Counted from the first letter of the stretch, positions 1 through 30,504 are shown. The stretch is DNA of 64,000 bases from Mugil cephalus (GCF_022458985.1 NC_061777.1:13357668-13421667), one strand, 5' to 3'. The notes: generated from the letters alone by a model not told the origin. A program made the numbers and translations.

Positions 1-631
1 GTGGAATCACGCTTTCTCTCAGTGTTTCGTATTTGTGTATTTTTCGCTGAGATGTCTTCACACATTGCTGTCCGAGCGGATGATGTCAAAAACGTGCACT
101 TCAGTAGCTATGTATTCACTAGAAAAAAACTGTTTTTGGAATGAGATTATGCTGATGCATGCTCTCTTCACAGATACACTGTGTATATCTATAATGTCTC
201 TAACTGAGCTTTTATGGGTTTTTGCTGTCCACGCTATATTCATGAGGTGTCCTCCTTTCCTCCGATGCGGAGGTACTGAATCAGAAGTGTTGCACTCAGC
301 AGCCTGAGACTACACCTGATTACAGTGACCTGGCGTAATGTTCATTGCTCGTAGCCTATTTTTAAGTGTTTCCAGCGTTATGTGGATGCATTTGTTTTTT
401 CCGCCACTGACTTGCAGTATTGAGGTCAGTGCGAAGGATGTCTTTACTAATGTCTCATTCCACCTGTCTAAATAACAGAGTCATCACCAAAATCTTGGGC
501 TGTCATGTCGTCCACCATCTCTAACCAACAGTTAACCATGTTATTTTTCTTTTCTTTTTCTCTTTCTCTTGTGCTGTTTCACCAACCTGACCACCGTCTG
601 TTCGCTCTCTTTGGCATGTTGTTCTCTGAAG
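1..631 (+). other. ank1: ank1 intron (upstream part)
   Basis: This stretch lies before the first recognisable ank1 exon and ends in a pyrimidine-rich run (about 540-627) leading to the acceptor AG at 630-631. The open frames in it show no similarity that I recognise and no good flanking splice sites. I read it as intron; the ankyrin-repeat exons must lie upstream of the window. Confidence 0.6.
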
Positions 632-18155
<17,524 letters not shown>

Positions 18156-19928
18156 CCAGCAGCAGCTGACAGGAGGGAGACCACACATAAAAAGGCAGAC
18201 AGATAAAAATGAACGGCAACAGACACAATGACAACCACAGTGGCTATGCCGACTATCAGCACGCACCAGAAGACAAGGATACTTGTAGTTTTTATTACTT
18301 TTTTTTTTTTAAAGAAACCGTGGACAAACAAACAAAAAAAAAACATCTACTACTAGGCTAGAAGCATGATTTCGTATAAAACAAAAAAACAAACACACAA
18401 AAAAAAGAAGAAGAAAAAAAAATCTAGCAACCAAACGTGCTTCCTGTTATCTGTATCAGCATGAGTGACTGCTGCCGCATGGCCTGTCTTTAACTACAAA
18501 TACTGAGGGGATACACGGGCGGGGAGGGATGGGGAGGATACACTGCTGTGTGGGACAGGCATGCAATGTAGGCTATGGTCAACCACTGGCCCATTTTCTA
18601 AATCAACGGGGAAAGTTTATCAATCCAAAAAAAAAAAAGAAAAGAGACTAAAATACTGAGAATTACGTCATCTCTAGGCAACAGGTTATTCTCCTTCCTT
18701 CCATGCCACTCTCCTCCTGCTAAGAGCATCACCAACTAGTTTCGAACCTGTCCCAGTGCTCTCTAAGTCCAGTAAAGCTACAATTATCACCCCAAGGATA
18801 TATCAGTGTTGTACATAATACTGTATGCACTAAAATACTCTACGTGACTGTGTGTTACGTGTGTTGTTTATGTCATGAGATCCCTATGCGATGCCACTGA
18901 TGCTGCTGTTTCAGGTACATAAGAGCCCCCGCCCCCCACCTCCCTATTTTTCTTGTTTGGTTCTCTTGGTCAGAACCTACAGTCTATATTATTCTATATA
19001 TCTTGAGATCTTTGTGGGTACAAGAACATACAAATGTTGTGTCGCTCTGCCTGTTTTTAAACGTTGGATTTCTGTGTGTCCAGTTGTTTGTTTCTTTGTG
19101 CTTTTCACATGCTTTCATCCTTTGCTTTTGACACGTCAAACCGTAGAGGGAAGCTATGCTGTAAGTCATTCGGTGTACTGTGGGGATTTTTTATTTTATT
19201 TATTTCTTTTTTTTTTAAAGCTTTGGGAGGCAGGTTTTTTTTGTCATGAACCCGCCTCCCGGTTTGCCTTGTGGCGAGAGACAAAATGAGATGCAAGTGA
19301 AAGTTGACCGTGAGAGATCCCGCTCCTCCGCCTTTTTTCTTGTCCCCACTGTGCAGTATCCTCGTGAGGTTTGTGTTAATATGTTGTCTGAACCAAAATC
19401 CCAATACCTCTCTTTACTCTCAATCTTATCTCGACCTCTCATCGCCCTCGCCTCTGCAGTCGGCCTCTCAGAGTAGATGTAGCAGTCCTGTCCCCCTCCA
19501 GCAGGGGGCAGGGTCCCACCTTCAGCTCGTAGCTGTGTCCGTTTGACCTCCTCATGCAGTACCGCCACACGAGGTGCACTTATAGATCATCTCATCACCA
19601 CCAGAAGATGTCATTAGATTAGGTGCAGGTAGCTGAAACACTGGTAATAATGTAGCACTGGTTTGAGTGGGTAAAAGATGAAGCGTCGAGTGTTGTGTCG
19701 AGGGTCGCGGGTGCGTTGAGCTTCGATGTTTGTCTCCTTGGCAGTTCTTTGGAGTGTAGCAAAGACAGTCACCAATCACTGTGATGAGAAACTGTAATTC
19801 TGACCCGGAACTGTGAGCCTGGCCTTTCCCGAAGCACGTCTCTAGTTTCACTCTTTTCTTTGGTGTCATGATTTACTGTCTAAACCTTATTTCAGAAGAA
19901 GCAATAACTGCTTACACAAGGAAAGGGT

Positions 19929-19994
<66 letters not shown>

Positions 19995-21895
19995 TGTGTG
20001 TGAGAGACAAAAAAAAAGGAGGATTTTACGATCATAGCTTATGTTCTTCCTAAACTCAAGATTGTCGGCCTGCTGATCACAGCTTTAGAGGAGTCGTCTC
20101 TCAGCTCAGAAATTATGTCAGTACATTAGTATCTCACATTCTGTCACCTTTGCCTAAAAAGACTGGTATGGCGTCATATCAGCCACCCCATCTGCAAAGA
20201 GTTTGTTATTGTTTTCTCATCTGGGAATGTAGCCGTGTTCGACCTGTTTTTAAACCTTAATGACGTTCATATGCACCTTGAGAGAAATCCTGTTGAGTGT
20301 TTGTGCATGTGTGTGTGTGTGCGCGTGTGTGTGCGTGCGTGCGTGTGATTTTAATATCACATATTTAGTCCTGGATGTTGGGACATTTCAAAGTTGTGAT
20401 AATATCACAGGAAGTAATACTGCAAACGGACAAAGATTATAAGTGTAATAATTCTGAATCACCTATTTTTTAACGTTGATTTACCTCAATAAGTGTGCCA
20501 TCTCACATCATATCAACATGCGTTTCTTTTGACACTGAATGCTTTCTTGTAGAAAAATATGTTAGCCACAAAAAGAAAAAGAAAAAAAAAAAACAACAAC
20601 TACACATTGCAATAAGCACCCATCAATAAGTGTTTAGTTTGGCTTCACAGCCAGAGATGATGAATGTAAAGTCTTGGTATACTGTGAGTCTTGTTATGAA
20701 GTAGTCATCTGTGTTGGCTCTGTACTAGAGTAGATGATAGGGTATTCACTCTGTTGTTTCAACTCAGTATCTGCTGTTGAATATCATACATATGACTTCA
20801 TTCGCATTTCATCACAAACGAACATAAAGGAGAGTTTTGACGAGCGAAGCCTCAAATTGGTTTTTGGTGTTTTATCAATTATCCCGTCGTCGTTTTTGTT
20901 TGTTTTTTTTCCTAAAAGAGAATCTTGTTTGAAAAAAGTTAGATGTCATTAAAAATGCACTGCAGCGTATGAAGTAACCCTTACATCGTTTAAGGGCTCA
21001 TGTTGTGGTACGCTTGGGTCGGTTCATGAAGCAGGGGTCACTTCTAAATCCCCTGCTGACGTCGGGGTTAGAGAGAGGAGACCTGATGACAAGACTCAGA
21101 TGAAATTGTTGGGGGACGCTTAGTGGCTTCGATGAGTAGTCTTTCAAGATGACAAGCATTTTTTTCCCCCCACCCCCTCAACGCAGCCCTCCCCTGATCT
21201 TTTTCTGCCCTCTTACCAAATATGAGACTGAGCCGATTCTCAGGCTTCCACATGGCGATGGTTTGAACGCAGTGAGGAAAGAGTCCGACGAAGTGCAAGC
21301 ACAGGGATCAGCGGCTCCGTCAGAAACACAGGAAAGCTCTGCACTGGGGGACTACTGAGACGACGCCATGCACCAAGTTCATGCAAAAATATTAACTGTT
21401 GCAAAAACTAGAGAATACATGTATATTCCTTTAGAATGGATTGAAGACATTATTAACGCAATAGCATATTACTCAATACTAAGGAATGCAACTGCGCACA
21501 TGCACAGAAAATGTTTTTAACATAAAAGGCTATATATATATGAAATATATGAATATATATAGATATATATATATTTACTTAGAATGCTATGCACCCTTAC
21601 TTGTCAACTGGGATTCTAGTTATGTTATGGATGTACTTTTAGCATCATACAGCTGTAGCTACCAAGAGACTGTTGAGTTCTGGGTAATGCCTGCAATCTG
21701 GGGATAAATGGGGGTCTTGTGGGTATTTTAACTTCTTTTGTTTGCTTTTTTTTAATTGTTATGGAGAGACAAACATGGATTTAAAATATGTAAAAGCCTT
21801 TTAATCCAATCAAAACCCGAGGACATCTATTGACCACTTACTCTGTACACCAGCTCAACATTTACAAAATTAATAAAGAAATGAAATGTCTTTGT
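18156..21895 (+). other. ank1: ank1 3' UTR with poly(A) signal
   Basis: No splice-supported coding sequence follows the ank1 stop. The region is AT-rich with A- and T-runs, a GT microsatellite at about 19.93-20.00 kb and AT-rich ladders near 21.53 kb. AATAAA at 21872-21877 is the best poly(A) signal, which would make a 3' UTR of about 3.7 kb. Mammalian ANK1 also has a long 3' UTR. Open frames here (for example 18891-19289) look accidental. Confidence 0.55.
19933..20004. repeat. (TG)n microsatellite
   Basis: TG repeat with one interruption near its end, in the presumed ank1 3' UTR. Confidence 0.9.
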
Positions 21896-22684
21896 GCACA
21901 GTGTGTATGCTTTTGTGCGACAATCCGCGTGCAACAGATTCGCAAAGCTGCCGAGCATCAGTGGAAGTGTTAAACATAATAAGCAGAACTACTACTTTTT
22001 GAAACTCTGCAGATGTGTCACGTGTTAATAGACAAGTGGCTCGACCATATGGATGCAGTATTTTTTTATTTATTTTTTTTTTTTTACAGTATCCATTACA
22101 TGAATACAGTACTGCAAAAGAAGTAGGCATTGCATGTGTGTGCAAGGAGTTAAATGGAACTGGTGGCTTGTGGGTTATTTATTATTATAATTATTATGGC
22201 TGTGACATATTAAATATATGCATACAAAAACGCTTTAATGTGATCGTGGCTCTGCGCAGCCATTGCACCGACATTGTTACGGCAGTAGGGGGCGGACTAG
22301 GTTCATTTTGTCCATGTCGGGAGCATTTCCCCTGCAGCTCGCCTGTCTGTTGTTTTTTTTGTGTGCATGCATGTGAGTGGAGGAACGTGTGCTCAGGTCC
22401 TTTTTTAGCAAAGAATCTGGACACGGTGTGTTTGTGTGTGCGTGTGTGTGAGGGAGTGCGCGTTGTAATGTGTCACATATTTAGATGCTACCTTCCATGA
22501 TTTGCACTTTTGTTTTTTTTTATAAAACAGGTATTTATTTGTATCAGAAAGTAGCCATTCTGTTGAGCCAAAGCTGAACCCCCCTCCTCGACACGGTGAG
22601 GCTTTGTTTTGAGAAACGACCAAGACTTTCTGTTTAATTGATATTTAGTTAGCTGGGTTAAGTTTATCACATAGCTGAGCGAAG
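21896..22684. other. intergenic space and eif4ebp1 5' region
   Basis: Between the ank1 poly(A) signal and the eif4ebp1 start I see no conserved coding exon. The open frame at 22015-22500 is low-complexity and crosses GT-rich sequence, so I do not call it. The part nearest 22685 must hold the eif4ebp1 promoter and 5' UTR; no TATA box is evident. Confidence 0.5.
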
Positions 22685-25043
22685 ATGTCCACTGACTGTC
22701 AGAAGACAAGTGCCAAGACCATCCCGTCGACCAGGAGAGTGACCATCAACGACGCGGAGCACATGCCCCACGACTACTCCACTACTCCCGGGGGGACCCT
22801 GTTCAGCACCACCCCGGGCGGTACGTAATGTTGTTACGCATTATATTTATTTGTGTGCGTGTGTGCATTCGCCACAACTATTGTAGTGCGGCTTGGGGAG
22901 TGTGTGAAGGGGAGCTACCACCACCATGAGGTCAGCTGTTAGCTGCGCTCGAGCTAGCTGCTAACGTTGGGCAACTTCCTCTAAACAGTAGGCGTGTAGT
23001 AACATTTGCCTCTGGTGCGTCAGAGTAGGTGGCGATTTTACGCGTGTGTGTGATGTTTATACCCAGTGAATGAGGTGCGTTTCGGGATTTTATCGCGGCT
23101 TCCATCAGATAGTGTCTGCCACTAGCTTAGCTGCAGGTTGTGGTCTGGGTCACATGATCGATCCCCACTGCCGTGTCTCGCTGTGTCCACAGAAGCTGCA
23201 CCTGAACCTGGCTATGCAAAAAAAAAAAAACACTAAATCTCTCCAGAGAGGCGCTGTGTCTGAGCTTTTCCTAAGTTTTAAGACGGATCTCTGCAGCAAA
23301 GCTCATTTTATGAATTCCTGAAAGGTCAGATTTTTTTTTTTTTTTTTTTTTTTTGCATATCTGCAGGCAAAGACTATACGATTGCACTTAAAATGAATTA
23401 GGACAGCTATAACGCTTCACGTACAAAGATCACACTTAATCATTGCAGGTGTAATGGACCTGAGGGAAATAGATGTTGGGAGGAGAGGGGTCAAATGCGG
23501 TGATGGATGATCGCTCGTGGAAGAACCCGGGGAGTGAGACGTGGGGAAGGGGCAGACTTTGGCTCCTTGTCCCCCAGATTCCTGTGATGAGAGACGCAGA
23601 AAAGAGTGGGATGAGAAGGCTGGGGGTTGAGAACTGTGACGAACAGAGGCGTGGTCTTGTTTACGAACTTTCATATCATAACATCATTGGTTCTAATCTT
23701 ATGCACCTCCACAAGTAGGAGATACGGTCAGCTTATCAGAAATGTAAAAAGTTGCAGATGCAAACAATGATATATGCACTGCCAACTTCCTACGGATGTT
23801 TGCCTGGATGTAACAGTATTACAGATTATTAGTAGTGAAGCAGGTTATAAGATACCTAAGTGTATGTAAATTTTAAGTAACCAAAATAAAATTACGTGGC
23901 GCACCTTTCTTATGTTAAGATTAAAAAAATGGTATAATGGCTTCATTTAAAACCAACACTACCAAGGACGACTATGTCAGTATCTGTGTGCATATCATCA
24001 CTGCAGTATATTGATTCTTGTTGAGTAATAGTAATAATACCACGACAGTGAATGCACTGAAATGAGCACTAATCTGACAGTGCATTCAGGTCGAGTTGAA
24101 AAGCACACGCTGTACAACTGGCAGTGATGTGATGGATGGCTAAGAGTGACAGAGGCAGCTGATGCTTATCAGCCAGCTCAAACGTGATGTCAGTGTCCTG
24201 TCTGGTGTAGCGCCACTTCTGACGAGCGTTTCCGACGGTCGTCCTCCTTCTTCCCTGCCCGTTCAGGTACCAGGATCATCTACGACCGAAAGTTCCTGCT
24301 GGAGTGTCGCAGTTCTCCGGTGACCAAGACTCCTCCGAGAGGCCTGCCGAACATTCCTGGGGTGACCAGCCCTCCCTCCAAAGACGCCGGTGAGAAGGCG
24401 CACAACGGAGAACTACTGAACAACAACAACGTCGCCGCACCGGACACTGCAGGTGAGACAAACGACACAGGCGTTCAAAGTGAAAGATATAACTTCTAGA
24501 TCTGAATACTGGCAGCCACAGGCGGATCCAGCTCTGATTAGATCCTCTGATATAACCGGCTGTGTCACATGCATCGCTATTTACAATCAGATAGTGTAAA
24601 GGTAAAGTTGGAGCTTTGAAAACAAGATGCAAGAAGATCATATGTGCTATTTGATTTATAGTTTCTGAGATTCTCTTCCTGTCTCCTGAAGCAGTTTGGG
24701 AGTTCTCTTTTCATTTCTCTTCCTGCTTTGGAACAGCCTGTACGGCTTCAAACATTTAATTTGTGCTTGTCACTATTTTCATTTCACTTTTCTGGCGTAA
24801 TTATTTTCTGGAAACAAATATCCGCACAGATTCAAAGATTTGGATGCGAGCTAAAGAGCAATCTGTCATATGTTTTCTAATTTTAATGTATTCGTGCATA
24901 CTTTAGTTGTTTTTAGAACTAAAAATGAACCGAAATGTTACAAATAAGTATGTTGTCATGACGGTTAACATGTTTTGGTGCTCATGAATTCCGTTCATCT
25001 GTCTTTTCAAGGGGACGACGCGCAGTTTGAAATGGACATATAG
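22685..25043 (+). CDS. eif4ebp1: eIF4E-binding protein 1 (4E-BP1)
   Basis: 4E-BP1 is the mTORC1-controlled repressor that binds eIF4E and blocks cap-dependent translation. Exons 22685-22820, 24267-24452 and 25012-25043 give 117 residues, the normal size, with the family's usual three-exon plan. The eIF4E-binding motif is YDRKFLL (YxxxxL-phi) in exon 2. The twin STTPGGT sites match Thr37/Thr46, and SPVTKTPPR matches Ser65/Thr70. The C-terminal TOS motif FEMDI is intact. VTKTPP favours paralogue 1 over 2 (MAQTPP) or 3 (IARTPP). The N-terminal RAIP motif is changed to KTIP. A poly(A) signal AATAAA lies at 26119-26124. Confidence 0.93.
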
Positions 25044-26145
25044 GCGGAGTATTACGATACTGTGAAGAGAGGCTCAGGAGTATTTCCCCCACCGTCATCT
25101 GTTTCCTGAAGACTGAGATTCTTCAGTATCTCATTGACCTCACGTCCGTCTTTGTCGGTCTTATTTGGTTGTTTTGCCCAAGAACAAACCTGTGGTGATT
25201 TTTTTTTTGTTTGTTTTTTTCTCTGTCTGCCTCAAGGCTTATATTTGATTCATGTGTGACAAAGCGTGCCTTCCTGTAGTGGCTACCTGTTTAAAACCAA
25301 CACTGAGAAGTACTTAACACCAACAATGCCTCATCCTTCAGAAAATGAGAGAAATGATCCCGAATAAAGATCTAATTTTCCTGAATTTAAAACCATTCCA
25401 GAAGGGTTTTCTGTCACGTGCTTTGATTTCCACGCGTTTTCCTGACAAGTCTCCTCAGATATCGCCTTGAAGTGCTTAAGATGTTATATGATTTGTCAGC
25501 CGTGCTCTTAAAAATGAGCTTTTCACCTGAAGTGTTATACAAAGAATGTACAACTGAATTTTGTCAAAGGTGCAGATTTTCACACGGTTTGTAGGGTGAC
25601 AAAATAATTAAAGCAAACACCACGAAAACAAGCATTTCCTCTCTTTGTCAGTTCTTTTCTGCGTGCATTGGTTTTATGCTACTGGTGAGTCGTTCCTCAT
25701 GTTGGATCGAGACAAAATGTTTGGCTGTTTCACCCGTCTGAGTTTTTTTTTCAAACATTAAAGTTAAGTGAGAAGCTAATATACGTTTTGAAGTGATAAA
25801 AATCTGACGACCTGCTCTGCAGCCGGTGCCCCGTCCTGTGCCTCCCTGTTTCAGCGCAAGTCGTATCAGAGGAATTTCTCAAAGGGTTCACTTGCAGCTG
25901 ATAACCTCAGCCGGTGGACTGTATAAAGAGAGGTCAATATACAACTGTACATAGCTGGGAAGAGCTCCTTCCTTCTATTTGACATTTACATTTCCATGTA
26001 ACTGGCACCATGTTGATTCGCTGTCTCTAAATACTTAGACGTTCATTGGGAAGCGACATGCACGTCTTTTAAGATGGAAGGGCTCGAATATAAACGTGAT
26101 TATTATTTGTGACTGTTTAATAAATGTCTCTGTGTTCCTATAAGA
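25044..26145 (+). other. eif4ebp1: eif4ebp1 3' UTR
   Basis: Non-coding sequence follows the TAG at 25041-25043 and continues to AATAAA at 26119-26124. An earlier, weaker ATTAAA-type site lies near 25.6 kb. No conserved small open frame is seen. Confidence 0.6.
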
Positions 26146-26231
26146 TCTCGCTCAGGTAGAACGTGACCTCAGAGTTGTTCTGGGAGTTACAGCAATGGTG
26201 CAGAGGATGCAAGTAACTGTTTGCTGATCAT

Positions 26232-26460
26232 ATGCCCATCAGCCACAACATTATAACCACTGACCTTCCGTCCACCTGGATCAGACCAGACCAGGCACCA
26301 TCATCCCATCGCAGTGACACAGAGACACACACAAAAATGGTTTGGCAACAAGTCAAAAAACGTGACGAACAGGACAAGGTGTTGACCTGGCCTCCAAAGT
26401 CACTAGATCCAGACAGTATCTGTGGGATGCACTGAAACAAGCCTGATTCACAGACGCCCC
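26232..26460. mobile_element. Tc1/mariner-like DNA transposon remnant, internally deleted
   Basis: The left end reads ATCAGCCACAACATTATAAC, which I recall as the terminal repeat of a dispersed teleost DNA transposon. About 130 bases on, the sequence encodes TWPPKSLDPDSICGMH, a decayed form of the Tc1-type transposase block W-PP-SPDLNPIE-LW. Most of the element between these parts is missing. The superfamily call rests on that decayed DDE-region motif and on memory of the repeat. Confidence 0.55.
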
Positions 26461-27388
26461 TATGGGTTTAGGGTTGTTATAATTGTTATGCAGCAGAATC
26501 CCTACGAGCAAATGTAGGTCCTGACCTGAAATTTGTAAAAATAAAATAATTTCAAAGAAACTTTGAGAAAAGAGGAATACATTTAGCTACGAATGTGTGG
26601 TATTGAAAGGGAGTAAGAATGCAGTTAGGGCTTTCTTTACATGGCTGTCATCAAAAACGCGTACATTCAATGCAAGTGTTCAAAAACTGTAAGAAGTCAA
26701 CTTTGTGTTCTATCCCCACCAGATTTTAGGAATGCATGGACGTTAGTTTTGTCTGGCATTTATGCAGAAACATGAATGCTTCTGAGCAAAATTTTCTGGG
26801 ACTGGAAATAGGGAAACAGAGCTGGTAATAAAACCCACCATCCAGCAGCGTCTACGGCTGTGACACGCAAAGCTGACAGTGAGCAAGAACAGGAACGAAA
26901 GTTTGTTTTGGCCAGGTCTTTCTCATATCACGCGGTGTATTATGAACAAGCTTTATTCAGGTCCACTATCGTGAATATTGATTCATTCCAATATAACAGT
27001 CCTGCACTAACTCTTAGATTCATGAAGGTTTGAGTATTTAGCATTTGTTTAAAATAACTGTTGACTTGTCTGTGGTTCTTGAACCTTCTTGTGATTCAAC
27101 CCCAAAAGCAATCAATGGTAATAACTTTCCAAAAGAAAAAAAAATAAAAGCTGGAATAAAAGTGAAAGCTACAAGAGATCTCTGTCTGGTCTTGTCCTGT
27201 CTGGGAGTGTGGATTGAACAGTTTCACCTGATCTGTTCCAGTCCACCCTGTCTTTCCTCCACAGTAGCTTCTGAAGTCTGTTCATTCCTTCACATTGCTC
27301 TGTTTGTTTGGGGGGGCTAAATATCCCCTTGTCACCTCTGCTTCCTGACACTCCAGTCCCCTCCCCAAGATAAACAACTACTACTGCA

Positions 27389-27425
27389 CCCCCCCATCCC
27401 CATCCCCACCCCCACCCCCACCCCC
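27389..27425 (-). other. G-quadruplex-forming tract (minus strand)
   Basis: The plus strand is a run of C4-C7 blocks separated by A or AT; the minus strand therefore carries six G-runs of four or more with one- or two-base loops. This fits the strictest G4 consensus. It lies between the 3' ends of eif4ebp1 and the nodal gene. Confidence 0.75.
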
Positions 27426-27780
27426 AATTGATCCAACCTATGGTATGGTTTTTCTCGCTCCAGTCAGCGCGCCTGTTGATCACAATCAACAAAAAGAAGC
27501 CTGGGCAGGGAGGACGCTAATGACCTGTGATGATGTATTTACTGTAATAGGCCCGAGATGTGGATTGGTGAGGCGAGAAAGGCAAATATACTAAACTGTT
27601 AGCGGCTCACCAGTCAGTAAAGACAAGAGGGATTAAGACGAGTATCTACGAGAAAACTGAGCCTCCAACATGTATTTGTTAACCCAAACTGATTTGTTGA
27701 TCCAAGCACATTTAGAACAAAGAGTATGTCTTTAACTCGGTATCATACTTTAAAATAGGAGTGGGTACTGGCAAGGACTT

Positions 27781-27865
27781 CATGATAGGATACGTATGAC
27801 AATACTTGAGTCATGATACGATACGTATCACGATACTTGAGTCATGATACGATACATTATTGCGA
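27781..27865. repeat. 31-bp tandem repeat in a CGATA-rich dispersed repeat
   Basis: The unit starting CATGATACGATACGTATC and ending ACTTGAGT begins at 27781, 27812 and 27843; the first two copies are full and the third is partial. Further GATAT/CGATA-rich sequence, including TATCGCGATATA near 28075, continues to about 28110. I recall similar CGATA-rich sequence as dispersed in fish genomes but cannot assign a family. Confidence 0.6.
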
Positions 27866-28689
27866 TATTATGATATTGCAATATTTGCCATCACTGAGTT
27901 CATTGAGAAATTTTAAATGCATCTTAAAATACACATTGTGCAACAGATGACAGTGATAATTCTCTGGACAAATTGAGTCAAAAAACAGTATTAATCCAAA
28001 TGATCCATTGCCAATTTATTGCACTCCTTGAGGTGAGGAAGTCGTTCATGATTGGCCCAAAAACGCAACAAATATCGCGATATATTACCATATCGACATT
28101 TTCTCCCACCCATTTTTTAAAGGCTCACACAAAATATAGTCAAATGCAGATGAATTTTGAAAGCTTTTAACAACATAGATACATTTTTGATTTAAACTGA
28201 AACTCAGTGAACTCTTACGTCACAACACTCTCTCACCTCTAAATTTTTGTAAAAAAAAATAAATAAATTGTTCATCTTTTTAAACTTTAGTACCAAGTAT
28301 TTAAAATCACTTTTGTATTTCTTAAGAACTGTGATAAAAAAAAATATAAAACACACCATATGTCAAAATAAAAGTCTTTTTAATATAGTTTCATCTTTTA
28401 TGTACAAAATATACATGACAAGGCATAAATAGATAAAACATATAATATTTGCATAATAACCAAATATAGAAAACTACAGTGTATCACCCAGTATGGATGA
28501 AATCTACTCTGAGTCATTCCACTTTAACAATTCTCATCCTTGCGGATTGTAAAAGGTTGTGACTAGTTTAATAAATGAACATTAAGGCAGTAAAAAAAAC
28601 AAAACAGTTGAGTTTAAGTTCAGGTTTATGCTCCATCATTAGCAACCGCAGTCAAAGTGTTGACGATTGGGTGTGGGCAGGGGGGGTAT

Positions 28690-30373
28690 TCAGTGACAGC
28701 CACACTCTTCAACGATCATGTCCTCGTGGTGCCGCAGGGCCAAGTCATCGTTCTCGTAGTACAGCATAGAGAGAGGACTGAGGCGCGTTGGCACGCAGGA
28801 CGGGCAAGACACTCTTTGAGGGTGGTGATGTCGCAAGAGGCTCTGAAAATGACATGAATAAATCACACAAAGATCAGAGACAATAACTCGTGAATGTTGC
28901 AGATTTGTAAGAGTCATCAGCTGCCATCTTACCTGCATGTACGCGTGGTTGGTGGGACTGAAGGACTCATCCAGTGGCGACGGACACTCTCCCTCACAAC
29001 GATACGCGTTGTAGCGCTTGGGATGCACAATCCACTCATCCCAGCCGATGTGGTCAAAGTCCACCCACATGTCCACCTTTCGACACAGAGGCCTCTGGAC
29101 CGGCTCTGCTGACGGGGCTACGGTGGTTTCAGCCGTGCCGGCCACTCGCATCCTCTCCATTCGGTTCCTTTTGTGGCGCCGACTCTGACCGTCGCCGCTG
29201 ACTCTGTCCCTCGTCACATACTTGGAGTTCTCCACGGTTTGAATGAGACTGTATGCTGCGTGGCCTTCCTGGGGCAGATTATGTTTGGAGAAGATGACCA
29301 TCATGACCCTGTTTGAGGTAGGATGGTGTATTTTCCTTTGCCTTGATCCCATGCTTTTGAAGAGAGTCGTCTTCTCTTCGCCGCCATCACCACTGCCTCG
29401 GTCAGTCTCAGCCTCTCCCGAGGCCTCTTGGCTCAGCACCTCGCCTCCCTGGTACAGCCAGTATTTCAAAAGAGCAGTCACATTAAACACTTTCCAGGAA
29501 GCTCTCGTACTGCTGGGTGTGGTGCCAAAGCTCCCCAAGAAAAGGCGCTCGTCCTCCTGGCATGATGTGCTGTCCGGGTCACAGCTCTGCTTGCGGGAGT
29601 GATACAAATCCACGGTGGCACGCTTAGAGGCAGAGAACGCTGGTAGCCGGATCTGAAGCTCTGCCAGTTGGACGAGCTCACCGGTAGAGACAGATGACAT
29701 GTCAAACGTGACCGTCCACCTTTCACCCACTTGATGGCAACCTAAGAATGAGATGAGAACTCTAAGTGACACACAGCAGTCTGCAGGAAACTGGGCGAAC
29801 CAGATCCCCGGACAAATGTCAAAACAGTGGAGTGAGAGGGTGAACAGGACAGGATGTGTATTGGACCCCCCTGTGCAAGGACGTCTGAGGGCTAATATAC
29901 AACCCCAATCACACATAAAACGCAGCAAGCCTTTAAAGTCGAATAAGCATTTTGACACTTGCTGGGTTGTAAAAAGGGAGGGTCTGATAACACAGATAAT
30001 GCACCAACCAAAGAGCTGCTGGGGGAAACTAATACCTACAATATACACAGCATGCATCTTATCCAGTTTTATCCAATGTAAATGCTAAAGATCATAATTC
30101 AGTGTACTCACCTCTGGCCATCAGACTTAAGACGGAGTCAGAAGAATGTGCTGGTGGGTTGTCCCTCTCTTTAGTGAAGGCGTTGACAGCTACTGACGAG
30201 AAGGAATCGGCGGCCTTGAAGGAGCGGTACAGATTCATCATGTACAGAGGGTATCTGCTGCGATGAGTATGCGTCAGATTTCTGAATCTGCTCTCGAGAC
30301 TCCGGGCGCAGAGAACGGCTCCAAAAGAACAGAGTACGAGCGTAGAGAAAACTGTCAAGGCCCTTGCTTTCAT
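28690..30373 (-). CDS. spaw: nodal-related TGF-beta ligand (southpaw type)
   Basis: Secreted ligand of the Nodal pathway, acting through Activin receptors with an EGF-CFC co-receptor in mesendoderm and left-right patterning. Exons (minus) 30373-30112, 29741-28933 and 28842-28690 give 407 residues. Residues 1-22 are a signal peptide (MKARALTVFSTLVLCSFGAV). A prodomain follows, then a furin-type site RRHKR, then a mature domain with seven cysteines: LCRKVDMWVDF, YRCEGECPSP, SCPSCVPTRLSPLSMLYYEN, and the C-terminal HHEDMIVEECGCH. The three-exon layout matches vertebrate nodal genes. Family identity is firm. The paralogue is less sure: I prefer southpaw over squint because tcn2, ccdc117 and osbp2 are neighbours, as I recall on the southpaw chromosome of zebrafish. 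An ATTAAA at 28572-28567 may end the transcript. Confidence 0.9.
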
Positions 30374-30497
30374 TTTAAAAGAAACTCTCAGGATCGGCTC
30401 TAACTAGAATGAGAGAGAGAGGCAAAGATTCCCTTCCTTCCTCCAGCTGGTCTCAGGCTGAAATGATGCTGTGTGCAGACGGAGCTCCAGACAGGCC

Positions 30498-30504
30498 TTT
30501 TATA
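30498..30504 (-). promoter_or_regulatory. TATA box of the nodal-related gene
   Basis: On the minus strand this reads TATAAAAGG, a near-perfect TATA box, 125 bases before the start codon at 30373. Transcription would begin near 30470, leaving a 5' UTR of about 100 bases. No other TATA box is near. Confidence 0.75.

Larger units (their letters stand above)
26461..28566. other. intergenic space between convergent eif4ebp1 and the nodal gene
   Basis: Two kb between tail-to-tail genes. It holds a C-rich/G-quadruplex tract at 27389-27425, a 31-bp tandem repeat at 27781, surrounding CGATA-rich repeat sequence to about 28.1 kb and AT-rich sequence to 28.5 kb. I see no exon-like open frame with splice support. 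Confidence 0.55.

Noticed and set aside
22015-22500. A 161-residue plus-strand open frame between ank1 and eif4ebp1
   Set aside because: It crosses T-runs and GT-rich sequence, has odd composition, shows no recognised domain and has no splice or promoter context.
28690-30057. A single 455-residue open frame covering most of the nodal gene
   Set aside because: It reads through both introns by chance. The three-exon model restores the signal peptide and the normal nodal C-terminus.
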